From contig CALJUR010000086.1 in NCBI GenBank assembly GCA_937975765.1, forward strand, positions 1 through 41,827: DNA of 41,827 nucleotides, written 5' to 3'. This document shows, piece by piece, positions 30,401 through 41,400 of the stretch (the first letter of the stretch is position 1; each line of letters opens with the position of its first letter). The stretch comes from an uncultured Myxococcales bacterium. Lineage in GTDB: Bacteria; Myxococcota_A; UBA9042; DTJE01. Both the position numbers and the translations under genes were made by a program. The notes below the pieces were generated by a model that was not told the origin of the DNA, ran no database searches, and worked only from the letters and a program-made list of their open reading frames with translations.

Positions 30401-32475
30401 CCGCGGCGACATCGAGCCGATCGCTGTCCGCCGCGGCCGCCTTCGAGGCCTTCCCGATCCCGGGCGCGGCCGCGCTGCTGTCGCCGGGGGTCAACGTGCT
30501 GGCGCTGCAGGGGATGAACGCGGCTGCGGACGACCCCACCTTCCTGCTGGCGCCGGAACTGGACGCCCTGCACGTGGCCTACGACGTGGACGCTCCCCGC
30601 TACTACGGCATCCCGACGCCGGGCGCGGACAACGACGACGGGCGGGCCGGCCTGGGCCCGCTGATCGCGCAGCACCTGACGGCAGCCGGCAGCGTTGCGT
30701 CCGGGCAGGACATCGTCGTGCAGGCGCGGGTGCTGCCTACCGAGGCCCCGCTGGCCGGCGTGACATTGGTGTACCGGGTCATGTACGGCCCGGAGGTCGA
30801 GGTGCCGATGACGCTGTCCGCAGGGGACGCCTGGTCCGCCCCGATCCCCGCCGGTGCGGCCACGATCGGCCAGATGGTCCGCTGGTACATCCGGGCGACG
30901 GACGAGGCCGGCATCCCGGCGCGGCTGCCGACCTTCCTGGATCCCCTGGACTCCGAGGAGTACTTCGGCACCATCGTCCGCGACGAGACCGTCGTCGGCA
31001 ACCTGCCGGTGGTCCACTGGTACGTGCAGGACTTCGCCGCCGCGAACACGCGCACGGGGACGCGCTGCCAGGTCTTCTTCAACGACGAGTTCTACGACAA
31101 CGTGCAGTTCGATCTGCACGGCCAGAGCACTTCCGGCGGCGCCTTCCCGAAGAAGAGCTACAACGTCGACTTCAACTCCGACCACCGCTTCCGCCTGTCG
31201 GAGGAGTACCGGCGGATGAAGGACATCAACCTGCTGACCAACTACGCGGACAAGTCCAAGCTCCGCAACACCCTGGCATACGACGCCTATCGCGACGCGG
31301 GGACGGGGTACCACCTGGCGTTCCCGGTCCGGATCCAGCGCAACGGCGCGTTCTTCAGCGTGGCCGACTTCGTCGAGGACGGGGACGACCGCTGGCTGGA
31401 ACGGCTGGGCCTGGACCCCGAGGCGGCCCTGTACAAGATGTACGACGGCCTGTACGACCCCGCCTACGGCGAGAAGAAGACCCGGAAGTGGGAGGACTCG
31501 TCGGACCTGGCGGCCTTCATCCAGGGGCTGGACGCGACGGGCGACGCGCTGCGCGCCTACATCTTCGACCACGTCAGCATCCCGGCGATGGTCGATTTCC
31601 TGGCCGCGCACGTGCTGACCGCGAACATGGACTGCTGCCACAAGAACCTGTACGCCTACCGGGACACGAACGGGAACGGCGAGTGGCGGTTCCTGCCGTG
31701 GGACGTGGACCTGACGTTCGGCCGCAAGTGGATCCTGCAGAAGACGTACTTCGACGACACGATGTACTGGTGGAACGACCTGTTCTCGGGTGCCAACAAC
31801 AAGCTGATCGCCGCGCTGTACGAGATGCCCGACTTCCGGGACATGTACGTGCGGCGCGTGCGCACGCTGATGGACCAGTGGCTGCAGGCGCCCGGCACCC
31901 CCGCCGTGGACCTGGTCTTCGAGGCGCGGATCGACGAACTGGTGTCCCGGATCGGCGCCGACGGCGCCCTGGACTTCGCGGCGTGGCCGACCTGGGGCGA
32001 AACCCAGACGATGGAGCAGGCGGCCGGGATCATGAAGGCCGACTACCTGGCGCCGCGCCGGGTGTTCCTGTTCGAGACGCGGGTCGCCGACGGGACGATC
32101 CCGGCCGCGCAGTCGGACCCGGGGCTGGCCTTCGGGGACTTCAGCCGGTCCCCGGCCGCGCCGGACCAGGCCTGGTTCAGCGTGGTGAACCCGAACGCCT
32201 TCTCGGTGGACCTGTCGGGCTGGCGCGTCCAGGGCGACATCGACCTGGTGCTGCCCCCGGGCACCGTCCTCCCGGCCCTGGGAACGCTGTACCTGTCCCC
32301 GAACGTCGTGGCCTTCCGGGCTCGGCCGATCCCCCCGACGGGCGGCCAGGGCCTGCTGGTGCTGGGCAACTACACGGGCATCCTGGGGTCGGCCGGTTCC
32401 CTGTCGCTGCTGGATGCGAGCGGGAACCCCGTGCCCACCCTGGTCGTCGGAATCGAACGCGAGGTGGAAGGATGA
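27481..32475 (+). CDS. Giant CotH kinase-like lipoprotein with Cys-rich repeats and LTDs
   Basis: The 1664-aa lipoprotein (WAAC, Cys17) has several parts in order. An acidic Asp/Pro stalk (18-105) leads to a Cys-rich repeat array (108-525) of units like CDDGNPCTDDVC. An LTD follows (528-635; PVITEFMALNKDTLKDEDGD), then jelly-roll-like modules (640-1170) and a CotH domain (about 1175-1500). A second LTD (1560-1660) ends the protein.

The CotH domain has the ATP-lysine region LHGQSTSGGAFPKKSYNVDF (about 1215-1228) and the metal/catalytic LPWDVDLTFG (about 1405-1414). CotH proteins of Bacillus spore coats are atypical kinases. Here the domain is extracytoplasmic, so its nucleotide source is unclear. 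ATG 27481 has GAGGG upstream. Its stop overlaps the next start (ATGA). Confidence 0.9.
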   Translation: MGRLVLALAAAAFWAACGTGPSGVPHDGTADPADVTHPDVPRDAPADVSADFFEVPADTGPGEIGDALDTVADPAPEDLPPDSAPEVIDAAPDPASEDVPVEVPPPACLHDPSLCDDHEACTRDSCDASLGCIHQGLDEALCDDGNACTVDDRCASGACVPGAPLSCDDSDPCTDDPCDPRDGCGHVFNTADCDDGNPCTHPDRCGDGKCAGQPSPGDCACLSTEDCAVFQDGNPCHGLLVCQDRQCVVDPLTVPYCDTATDPPCQRNACDPATGGCARTALPDRTQCDDSNACTTLDLCAQGACIGEMPADCSDGNPCTADACSVTQGCVHVNHSEPCTQARCQDGLLYPGTNCTDGACPVQVPVACTDDDACTVGDTCIDAACRSGPAVLDCDDGNPCTDDVCDPSAGCTYAFNTLPCAPAECTDGVWLAAASCDGGTCPPRVATDCRSGIGCMTDGCDPVAGCSHVLQAGTCLVDGVCSVAGQALPGEPCRVCSPETDPRAWTPLPDGTSCDPGRACMRGRCLGPVITEFMALNKDTLKDEDGDSSDWIEVHNPTVATISLLGWRLTDDPAKPSRWTLPAVSVGPDGFLVVFASDKDRRDPSRPLHANFKLAGEGEFLQLLDPSGRVVQSFGPFPPQVQDASFGPSIRIFRSTPLAIGAPARHHVPAGAPPSGDWTSNGYDDSGAGWSPGRTGIGFVTLATYPPPVTGDDLGVPVADSEADWSVTGTQGENGWTYGFYRRELDPDRAYDEAAFEPFPRDNGSWGPTNAWNGTAWDWYAGDPPWTFLGRDTAQPNGLDDGGETWPIRRWTAEVAGPLAVEWHVRRTGTGGNGVTVMLFHRGVLVDDDSIEGLDTTGITRMSVIQDVLPGDTVDLAVGPEGPDGVPDASGDSVVVNCAIWQMPDPRKDIATDVSATMAGRAPGLFARIPFLVAGPEVPNRLVLRMKYDDGFLAWVNGQPIAASNAPQPAAWDSAATSSRSLSAAAAFEAFPIPGAAALLSPGVNVLALQGMNAAADDPTFLLAPELDALHVAYDVDAPRYYGIPTPGADNDDGRAGLGPLIAQHLTAAGSVASGQDIVVQARVLPTEAPLAGVTLVYRVMYGPEVEVPMTLSAGDAWSAPIPAGAATIGQMVRWYIRATDEAGIPARLPTFLDPLDSEEYFGTIVRDETVVGNLPVVHWYVQDFAAANTRTGTRCQVFFNDEFYDNVQFDLHGQSTSGGAFPKKSYNVDFNSDHRFRLSEEYRRMKDINLLTNYADKSKLRNTLAYDAYRDAGTGYHLAFPVRIQRNGAFFSVADFVEDGDDRWLERLGLDPEAALYKMYDGLYDPAYGEKKTRKWEDSSDLAAFIQGLDATGDALRAYIFDHVSIPAMVDFLAAHVLTANMDCCHKNLYAYRDTNGNGEWRFLPWDVDLTFGRKWILQKTYFDDTMYWWNDLFSGANNKLIAALYEMPDFRDMYVRRVRTLMDQWLQAPGTPAVDLVFEARIDELVSRIGADGALDFAAWPTWGETQTMEQAAGIMKADYLAPRRVFLFETRVADGTIPAAQSDPGLAFGDFSRSPAAPDQAWFSVVNPNAFSVDLSGWRVQGDIDLVLPPGTVLPALGTLYLSPNVVAFRARPIPPTGGQGLLVLGNYTGILGSAGSLSLLDASGNPVPTLVVGIEREVEG

Positions 32476-35400
32476 AGTCGTCGAACGTGCGCGCATGCCT
32501 GGGGATCCTGGTCGCGGCCGCGCTGGTCCTGGCCGCGGGCCCCTCCCGGGCCGGGGTCGTCATCAACGAGATCCTCTACCACCCCGCGAACGGCGCGGTG
32601 CAGACGGGGGAGAACCCCGAGGACCTCCAGTTCCTCGAACTGTTCAACGCCGGGCCCGGCGACGCCGACCTGTCGGGCTGGTCGTTCGCACAGGGCGTCA
32701 CGTGCGCCTTCCCGGCGGGCACCCTGCTGGCCCGGGAGGCGTACCTCGTCGTGGCGGCCAACCCGGCGCTGCTGGCGCTGCGCGGACCCGCGATCCCGGC
32801 CGGCGTGCCGGTCGTCCAGTGGACCAGCGGCGACCTGTCGAACGCCGGCGAGACGATCCAGTTGCTGGACGCTTCCGGGAACACCGTGGACCAGGTGGCG
32901 TACGACGACGCGGGCCTGTGGCCGGCTTCGGCCGACGGCGCGGGCGCATCGGCGGAACTGGCGAACCCCTCCTTCGACAACGCCCTGCCCCTGGCCTGGC
33001 AGGGCTCGGCAACGGTCGGCGGCACGCCCGGCGCGCGCAACAGCCGTTTCACCGAAGGTCCCATCGTGATCCTGGAATCCCCCGAGCGCGGCGGCGTCGC
33101 CGGCTCGATGGTCGAGGTCTTTGTCACCTTCTCCGAGCCGGTCGCCGGCGTCGCGGCGGGCGACCTGGTGGTCGACGGGTCGGCGTCCACGGCCGTGACC
33201 TGCGCGTCCTGCCCCGGGGGCATCGGGGCCGGCCCGTGGGTCTTCACGGGCTTCGCCACGCCCCTGTCCAACCCGCTGAGCGTGTCGCTGGCACCCGGCG
33301 CGATCGTGGACCTGGACGGGCACGCCTTTGCCGGCGATTCGTGGCTGTATTTCCTGTCGGTACCACTCGTCGTGATCAACGAGGTCCACTACAACCCGGC
33401 CAGCAGCACCGACTCCGAGGAATTCATCGAACTGTTCAACGCGGACACCGTCCCAGTGGACCTGTCGGGCTGGCGCCTGGCCGAGTTCGGAAGCCCGGGC
33501 TGCAGCTTCCCTTCGGGGACCGTGATGGCACCCGGCGACTACCTGGTGTGCGCGAAGGACCCCGCGGCGCTGGCGGCGGCGACGGGCTTCACGACTTCCC
33601 TGACGTGGGGCGCGAGCGACAGCCTTGCGAACGGCGGCGAGCCGATCGCCCTGCTGAACGCGGAGGGCGCGGTGGTGGATCACGTCGTTTACGCCGACAA
33701 CCCGCCCTGGCCCAGCGGCACCGGCAGCCCCGACGGCAACGGGCCTTCCCTGGAACTGACGAACCCCGGCGTCGACAACGCCCAGGGACAGTTCTGGCAG
33801 GCATCGACCGGTGCCAACGGCACGCCGGGCCGGCAGAACAGCACGTACAGCGACGCCCCGGTCGTCTCGTCCGAGACCCCGGCGCGCGGCTCGGTGATCC
33901 TGGACCTGACCGAGGTCCAGGTCACCTTCTCGGAGGCGGTCACGGGCGTCGTCGCCGGGTCGCTGGAGGTCAACGGCGTGCCGGCCACCGCGGTCATTGG
34001 CGAGGGCGCGGGCCCGTACGTCTTCGCGGTGGCGGACCCCGGCCTGGGGGCCGTCGCGATCGTGCTGGACGGCACCGGGATCGCGGACCTGCAGGGCACC
34101 CCGTTCGCCGGGGACTCGTGGCTGTGCTTCTACAGCCTTCCCCGGATCGTGCTGAACGAGATCCACTACCACCCTGCCGCCTCCGCGGTCGCGGCAGGCG
34201 AGGACCCCGAACGCCTGCAGTTCGTCGAGTTGCACAACGCCGAGGCGACGGCGGTGGACCTGTCCGGGTATGCCCTGGGCAAGGGCGTGGACCTGCTGTT
34301 CCCGGCGGGGACGGTGCTGGCGGCCGGCAGCTACCTGGTGCTGGCCCGCGACGCGGCGTTCCTGGCATCCCGGGTGTCGATCCCGGCGGACGCCCTGCTG
34401 CTGCAGTGGACCGACGGGGCCTTGTCCAACGGCGGCGAGACATTGCAACTGCGGGACCCCTACGGGCAGTTGATCGACCAGGTGACCTACGACGACGCGG
34501 GCGACTGGACCGACGCGCCCGACGGGGGGGGGCCGTCGCTGGAACTGGTCCACCCGGCCCTGGACAACGCGGCCGCGGGCGCATGGAGGGCGTCCTCCGG
34601 GCTCAACGGCACGCCGGGCGCCGCGAACAGCGCGTACGCGGCCAACCCGGCCCCGGTGGTCTTCGGCACGCTGCACCAGCCCCCGATCCCCGCCCCCGGC
34701 CAGGCCGTGACGATCACCGCAAGCGTCCTGGACGACGCCGGCGCTCCCCAGTCCGTCACGCTGTTCTACCGCGCGGACCAGGACCCGCCCGTCGCGTACG
34801 CGTCGATGCCGATGCTGGACGACGGGATGCAGGGGGACGGTCTGGCCGGCGACGGGCGCTACGGCGCCGTGGTCGCGGGCCTGGGGGACGGCCAGCAACT
34901 GGACTTCTACATCCAGGCCACGGACGGTTTCGGGACGACGGTCGCGCCGGCCGGCCACGCCGTGCCCGACGTGTACGGCCAGCCGTCGCAGACCTGCCTG
35001 TGCAAGTTCTCCGCCGAGGTGCTGCCGACCGACCTGCCCGTGTACCACCTGCTGGTGACCCTGTACAACAAGCACAAGCAGGAGGCGCTGAACACCTACC
35101 CGGCACGCAAGCAGGGCTTCGACGCGACCTTCATCGACGGCAACGGGAACGTCTGGTACAACGTTGTCGAACGCTTCCGCGGCCAGAGCAGCCTGTTCAA
35201 GCTGCCCTCCTCCTACAACGTGCAGTTCCCGACGAACCGCAAGCTGATGTCGGTACTGGGCTTCCCGGTCGAGACGCTGCAGGTGAACTCGATGCGCCCG
35301 ATGGGCCAGCACCTGGGGTTCAACCTGTTCAACCGCGCCGGCATGCCCGCCCCGAAGACCGCCTTCGTGCACCTGCGCTACACGGGCATCGACTACGACA

Positions 35401-38400
35401 CCTGCTGCACGGGCCAGAACAGCTACTACGGCGCGCACGTCGTGGTCGAACGCTACGACGACGAGTTCCTGGACTCCCAGGACGGCGCCGTCCAGGACCG
35501 CGGGACCAGTTCGGAAGGCAACCTCTACCGCGGGCGGAACGACGCCACCCTGCGCTGGGAGGGAACGGACCCGGCGACCTACTTCGTCAACGCGGCCGGC
35601 CAGAACGGGTACGAGAAGTACAACAACACCGACGAGAACTTCTGGTACGACCTGCTGCCGATGTGCGACGCGGCCTCCAACACGCCGGATGCCGACTACG
35701 TACGGCACATGAAGGCCCACGTGGACGAGGACAACTGGGCGAAGTACTACGCGATCCAGATGCTGCTGGGAAACCGCGAGGGTGGCATCTACCGCGACAC
35801 CGGCGACGACTACTTCATCTACTTCCCGCCGCCCGGCGACCCGGACAGCCCGGTGCACCCCGACTACGGCACGGAGCAGCTGCCCGACGACCGGTACAGC
35901 GGAAGGTCGCTGATGCTGCCGTGGGACATGGATTCCGTGATCTGGGCGGAAAACGAGACGATCTGGCGCACCAACCTGGCGGCGCCCCGGCGCTTCCTGC
36001 GCCACAACGCCTTCGCCCCGATCTTCGTGAAGGCCATCGAGGACCTGGCCGCGAACGAGTTCTCGCCGGGGACCATGGACGCGCTGATCGACTCGATGCC
36101 GGACGCCGCCTTCGGCAGTTCCGAGGGTAGCGACCTGTGGCCCGAGACGAAGGCGCAGTTCAAGGCCTGGATCCGGAACCGCCTGGCCTACGTGCTGGCA
36201 GAAACGGTGGACGAACTGACGCTGGACGGCGTGCCGGACAGCCCGTTCGCCGCCACGGACCCGGTGCTGCACCTGTCCGGACGGTTGCAGCAGGCGGGCA
36301 CGCACGATGTCACGCTGAACGGCGCCGCGACGTCCTTCAGCGTCTACGCGGCCACGTGGTCGTACGACCTGGCGCTGGTGCCCGGATGGAACACCATCCT
36401 CGTGCAGGCGTGGGACCGCGCCGGAGCCGAGAAGGGCCGCATCGAGAAGAAGGTCTTCTACAACCCGGCCGGCAGCCCTCACGAGGTGCACATCGACCTG
36501 CGTTCGCCGCGCCGCATGGTGCGCGACAAGACCCTGACGATCTCGGCGGCCATCTCGGACCCGATTGGGCGCCCGGCCTGGCAGTACTGGAACGAACTGG
36601 GCACCGTGCGCGTGGTGCGGCTGCCGGACCGCACGCCGGTCGCGATCACCGACACGGTCTTCGACAGCCACCTGCCCGTGCCCGACGACTCGATCCGGTT
36701 CGTGAACGGGTGGGGCAGCGTGTCGTTCACGCTGGACCAGGGTGCGGCCTTCGCCCCGGGCGAGATCGAGGTGTCGGTCGAATGGAACGGCCTGTCCGCG
36801 TCCCGGCGCGTCACCGTGCTGGGCGACCCGGGATTCCGCGACGTGTCCGGAACCCTGACCGGGGCCTCGCTGGTCTGGGGCCCGAACGAGAACATCCGCG
36901 TCACCGGCAACTGCACGGTGCCGGCGGGCAGCACGCTGACGATCCTGCCGGGAACGATCGTGCAGGTGAACACCACCGGGACCCTGGAGAACGGCACGCT
37001 GTTCACGGTGAACGGGAACGTGCAGGCGCTGGGCACGAAGGACCTGCCGATCTTCTTCTTCTCCGAGCGGGGGCCGGCGGCGATGACGCTGACCCAGTCG
37101 GGCTCGGCGTCCAACGGTGACGCGTGGCGCGGCTTCCAGTTCTACGGCACCGGTTCCTCGACGCTGCGGCACGTGTTCCTGACCGGCGCGGGCAACGGCA
37201 ACGTGGTGTCGCACCCGCGTCCGCCGATCCTGGGCATGTTCAACACGCACAACCTGGTGGCGGACCGCTGCGTGTTCGCCGATGACGGCGGGATGGCCTT
37301 CTCGGGCCAGGGGACCGGCAGCTACACGATCCGCAAGACGCTGGTCTCCCGCGCGGGCATCGGCGGCGAGTTCTTCGGCAACGGGCACACCCTGCTGATC
37401 CGGGACAGCTGGTGGACCGGGATCGGGCGCGCCCCCGAGGCCAACAACCTGGACGGCGACCTGCTGCACGTCGACGGCGCCGCGTCCACGCAGACGATCC
37501 GCAGTTGCATCCTGAACGACAGCGGCGACGACGGCATCGACCACAACGGCTCCCGGTTCCGCGTCGAGCACAGCATCATCACGGGCGTGCGGGACAAGTC
37601 GGTCAGCATGACGGGCGGCCACGTGGACGTCTGGAATGCCCTGATGTTCGGCAACGGCAGCGGCATCCGGGGCACGGCCTCCACGGACTACCTGACCGTC
37701 GCCGTGCCCAGCCCGATCGGGGCGCCGGACCGGGTCAGCACGACCATCGTGTGGCCGGCCAGCATCAGCACCTGCACCGGAACCGTCAGCTACACGGACG
37801 TCGGCAACGCCGCGGACCTGGGCTGCGGCACGGCGAACCTGTCGGCGGACCCGCAGTGGGAGGACCCCGCTCACAACGACTACGACCCGCGCGCCGGATC
37901 GCCCGCGCTGACCGCGGGGCCGAACCAGGACCGCATCGGATGGCTGGGCTTCCCGTACGGGTCGGTCTGCCGGACGACCGCGGACTGCGACGACACCAAC
38001 GCCTGCACGACCGACGTGTGCGTGGACAAGCTGTGCGTGTTCACTCCGATCGTGGGCTGCATGCCCTGCGACATCGACGAGGACTGCGACGACGGCAACT
38101 CCTGTACGACCGACACCTGCGCGCCCGACGGGGCCTGCCTGCACCCGCGGATGGACGACGGTTCGTCGTGCGATGACGACAAGGCGTGCACGATGCCCGA
38201 CACCTGCCAGGCCGGCACCTGCGGCGGCGTGGAGAACTGCCCGGCGGGCAGCCACTGCGACTCGCTGGGCGAGTGCCTGGCCGATCAGGTGACCGTCGAG
38301 TTCCGCCAGGACGTCGACGGGTACGCAGGCACCCAGGACACGTACCTGCACGGGGCCCAGCCCGACACCGCGCTGGGTTCCCTGGAGTTCTGGCGCTGGG

Positions 38401-41400
38401 ACCTCGAGAACCCCGCCCCCTACCCGGAATTCGGCCTGATCCGCTTCGACTCGCTGTTCGGCAGCGGGACGCACCAGATCCCGGACGGGTCCACCATCTT
38501 CGGGGCGACGCTGACGTTGAACGTCGAGGACGGCAGCATCGAGCCGGCCGGGTCCGTTGCGGAGGCGGCTGTCGCCTGGGACGAGGCCACGGCGACCTGG
38601 AACAACTTCGGGGGGGACGCCGGCGTGGACGCCGGCGAGATCGGCACGATGGTCGGCGCGGCCGCGGTGGCCGCCGGGACCTTCCCCCTGGACGTGACGG
38701 CCAGCCTGCAGAAGTGGGTGCTCTCCCCCGGCGCGAACCTGGGCTGGATCTTCGTGCCCGCGGTGTACGACGACGTCCGGGTCTCGTCCAGCGAGGCGGC
38801 GACGATCACGCTGCGCCCGGTGCTCCGCGTGACCTACGCACCCCCGGTCGCGCGCTGCACGAAGGACGAGGACTGCGACGACGGGCGTTTCTGCAACGGT
38901 GTGGAAACCTGCAACCTGGCCAACCTGGCCTGCCGTGCCGGCGCGATCCCCTCCTGCGACGACGGCGTCGCCTGCACCGCGGATTCCTGCGACGCCGCGG
39001 CCAACCTCTGCGTCCACGCGTCCCAGGACGTCCTGTGCGACGACGGCGACCTGTGCACCGACGACGCGTGCGACGCGTCGTCGGGGTGCCGGCACGCGGA
39101 CAACACGGCGGCCTGCAACGACGGCGACGCCTGCACGGACGGCGACCGGTGCCTGGGCGGCGCCTGCGTGCCCGGGGCGGCCCTTTCCTGCGACGACGGC
39201 GTCGACTGCACCGCGGATTCCTGCAACCCGGTGACGGGATGCAGGAACGTGGACGCCTGTCCGGCCGGACAGGTGTGCAATGTCGTCGACCGCGCCTGCG
39301 AGGCCGGTCCGACGACGGTCGCCTTCCAGCAGGGCGTGAACGGGTACGGCGGCACGATGGACACCTACCTCAGCGCCGGCACGCCGGATACCAGCAACGC
39401 CCTGGCGACCCCGCTGGTCGTGGACGGCCCCGTCCCCGCCGGGGAGGAGCGACAGATCCTGCTGCGGTTCGACCAGGTCTTCGGCAGCGGACCGGCCCAG
39501 GTACCGGCGGGCGCGCGGATCATCTCCGCCACGCTGACGATGTACGTGGTCAACGCCAGCCCCGACGGCGCGAACCTGCACCGGATGCTGGGTCCGTGGT
39601 CGGACACCGATACCTGGAACTCGACGGGCGGCGGCATCCAGCACGACGGAACCGAGGCCTTCGATGCGATCGACGCGGCCGGCGCGACGAACTCCGGGCG
39701 CATGCCGTACGACATCGACGTGACCCCCAGCCTGGTGCGCTGGTCGGGCGGCCAGGCCAACCGGGGCTGGGTCTTCGTGACGCCCGAGGGCGGCACGGAT
39801 TCCTGGCAACTTGCGTCGTCCGAGGACGACGTGGTCGAGTGGCGGCCCCGGCTGGAAATCGCGTTCATCCCGTGCGATCCGGGATACGCCGGCGACGGGG
39901 TGGCGTGCTTCGACGTGGACGAGTGCGCACAGGGCGCCGGGCCGTGCGACCCCAACGCCACCTGCACGAACACCGTGGGGTCCTACGGGTGCAGGTGCAA
40001 CGAGGGCTGGGAGGGCGACGGGCGGGCGTGCCTGGACATCGACGAATGCCAGGCCGGCGACGGGCCGTGCGACCCCAACGCCACCTGCACGAACCTCCCG
40101 GGCGCATTCGAGTGCGGCTGCATCGCCGGCTGGGAGGGCGACGGGCGGGTCTGCACCGACGTGGACGAGTGCGGGCAGTTGCCGGCCCCGTGCGACGAGA
40201 ACGCCACGTGCACGAACCTCCCGGGGACGTTCGCGTGCGCCTGCGACGCCGGGTTCGTGGGGGACGGGACGGACTGCGGCGAGTGCCCCGGCGGTGCCGC
40301 CACGCCGTGCAACGGCCGCGGCACGTGCGGGGGGACCGCGGACGCCCCGGCCTGCACCTGCAACGGGAACTTCGCGGCGCCGGCCTGCGCCGACTGCGTG
40401 GACGGGTACTTCGGCACCTGGTGCGACCGGGCGTGCCCGGGCGGGGTGGAACTGCCCTGCAACGGTCACGGCACCTGCCAGGACGGGACCTCCGGGACCG
40501 GCGCGTGCGCCTGCGACGACGGGTTCGTCGGCAGCGCCTGCGACCGGTGCGCCGACGGTCACGTCGACTACCCGGTCTGCCTGGACTGCACGCAGTGCCT
40601 GGACGACAACCCCTGCACCACCGAGGTGTGCACGGCGGCGACGGGCTGCGAGCACCAGGCGAACACCCTGATGTGCGACGACGGCAACGCCTGCACGATG
40701 TGGGACCAGTGCCGCGACGGGGCTTGCGGCGGCACGCTGATCAACTGCGCCGACACCGACCCGTGCACACGGGACACCTGCGATCCCGTTTCCGGGTGCG
40801 CACACGCGGCCATCCCGGGCTGCTGCACCTCGGACGCCGGCTGCGCGCTTCCGGGGCGCTGCCTGTTCCGCGCGTGCGACGCCGCCTCCCATGCCTGCGG
40901 CTCCATCGAGTCCCTGCCCGACTGCTGCGTGGCGAACGAGGACTGCGACGACGGCGACGCGGGGACCTTGGACGGGTGCGACACCGACACGGGCCTATGC
41001 AGCAACCTGGCGATCTGCTCGGAGGACGCGGACTGCGACGACGGCGACCCGTGCACCACCGATACCTGCTTCGTCGCCTCGGGCCGCTGCGTGCACGAGG
41101 CGATCCCCGGGTGCTGCGGGGCGGACGACTGCACGGAGACCGCCGGGGGCGACGACGCGGCCACGACCGACGCCGCCGAGGAACCTCCGGAGACGACCGG
41201 CGACGTCCCGCCCGAGGCCGGGGAGGACGTGCCGGAAGCGGAAATTCCGCCCGAAGCGGAGGTCGACGTCCCCGCCACCGACGAGGGGGGCGAGGGCCTC
41301 GACACGACCGTCGCGGACGCCGCGTCCGAGGTCCTGCACCCGGACGCCGGGGGGGATCCGGGCGTGAACCAGTGGAGGCTGGCGGGCGGGGGCTGCACGT

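Noticed and set aside
32370..40892. 2840-aa antisense open frame
   Set aside because: It is a shadow of the 3015-aa gene caused by GC bias; no signal peptide or domains, and the plus-strand protein is full of recognised modules.
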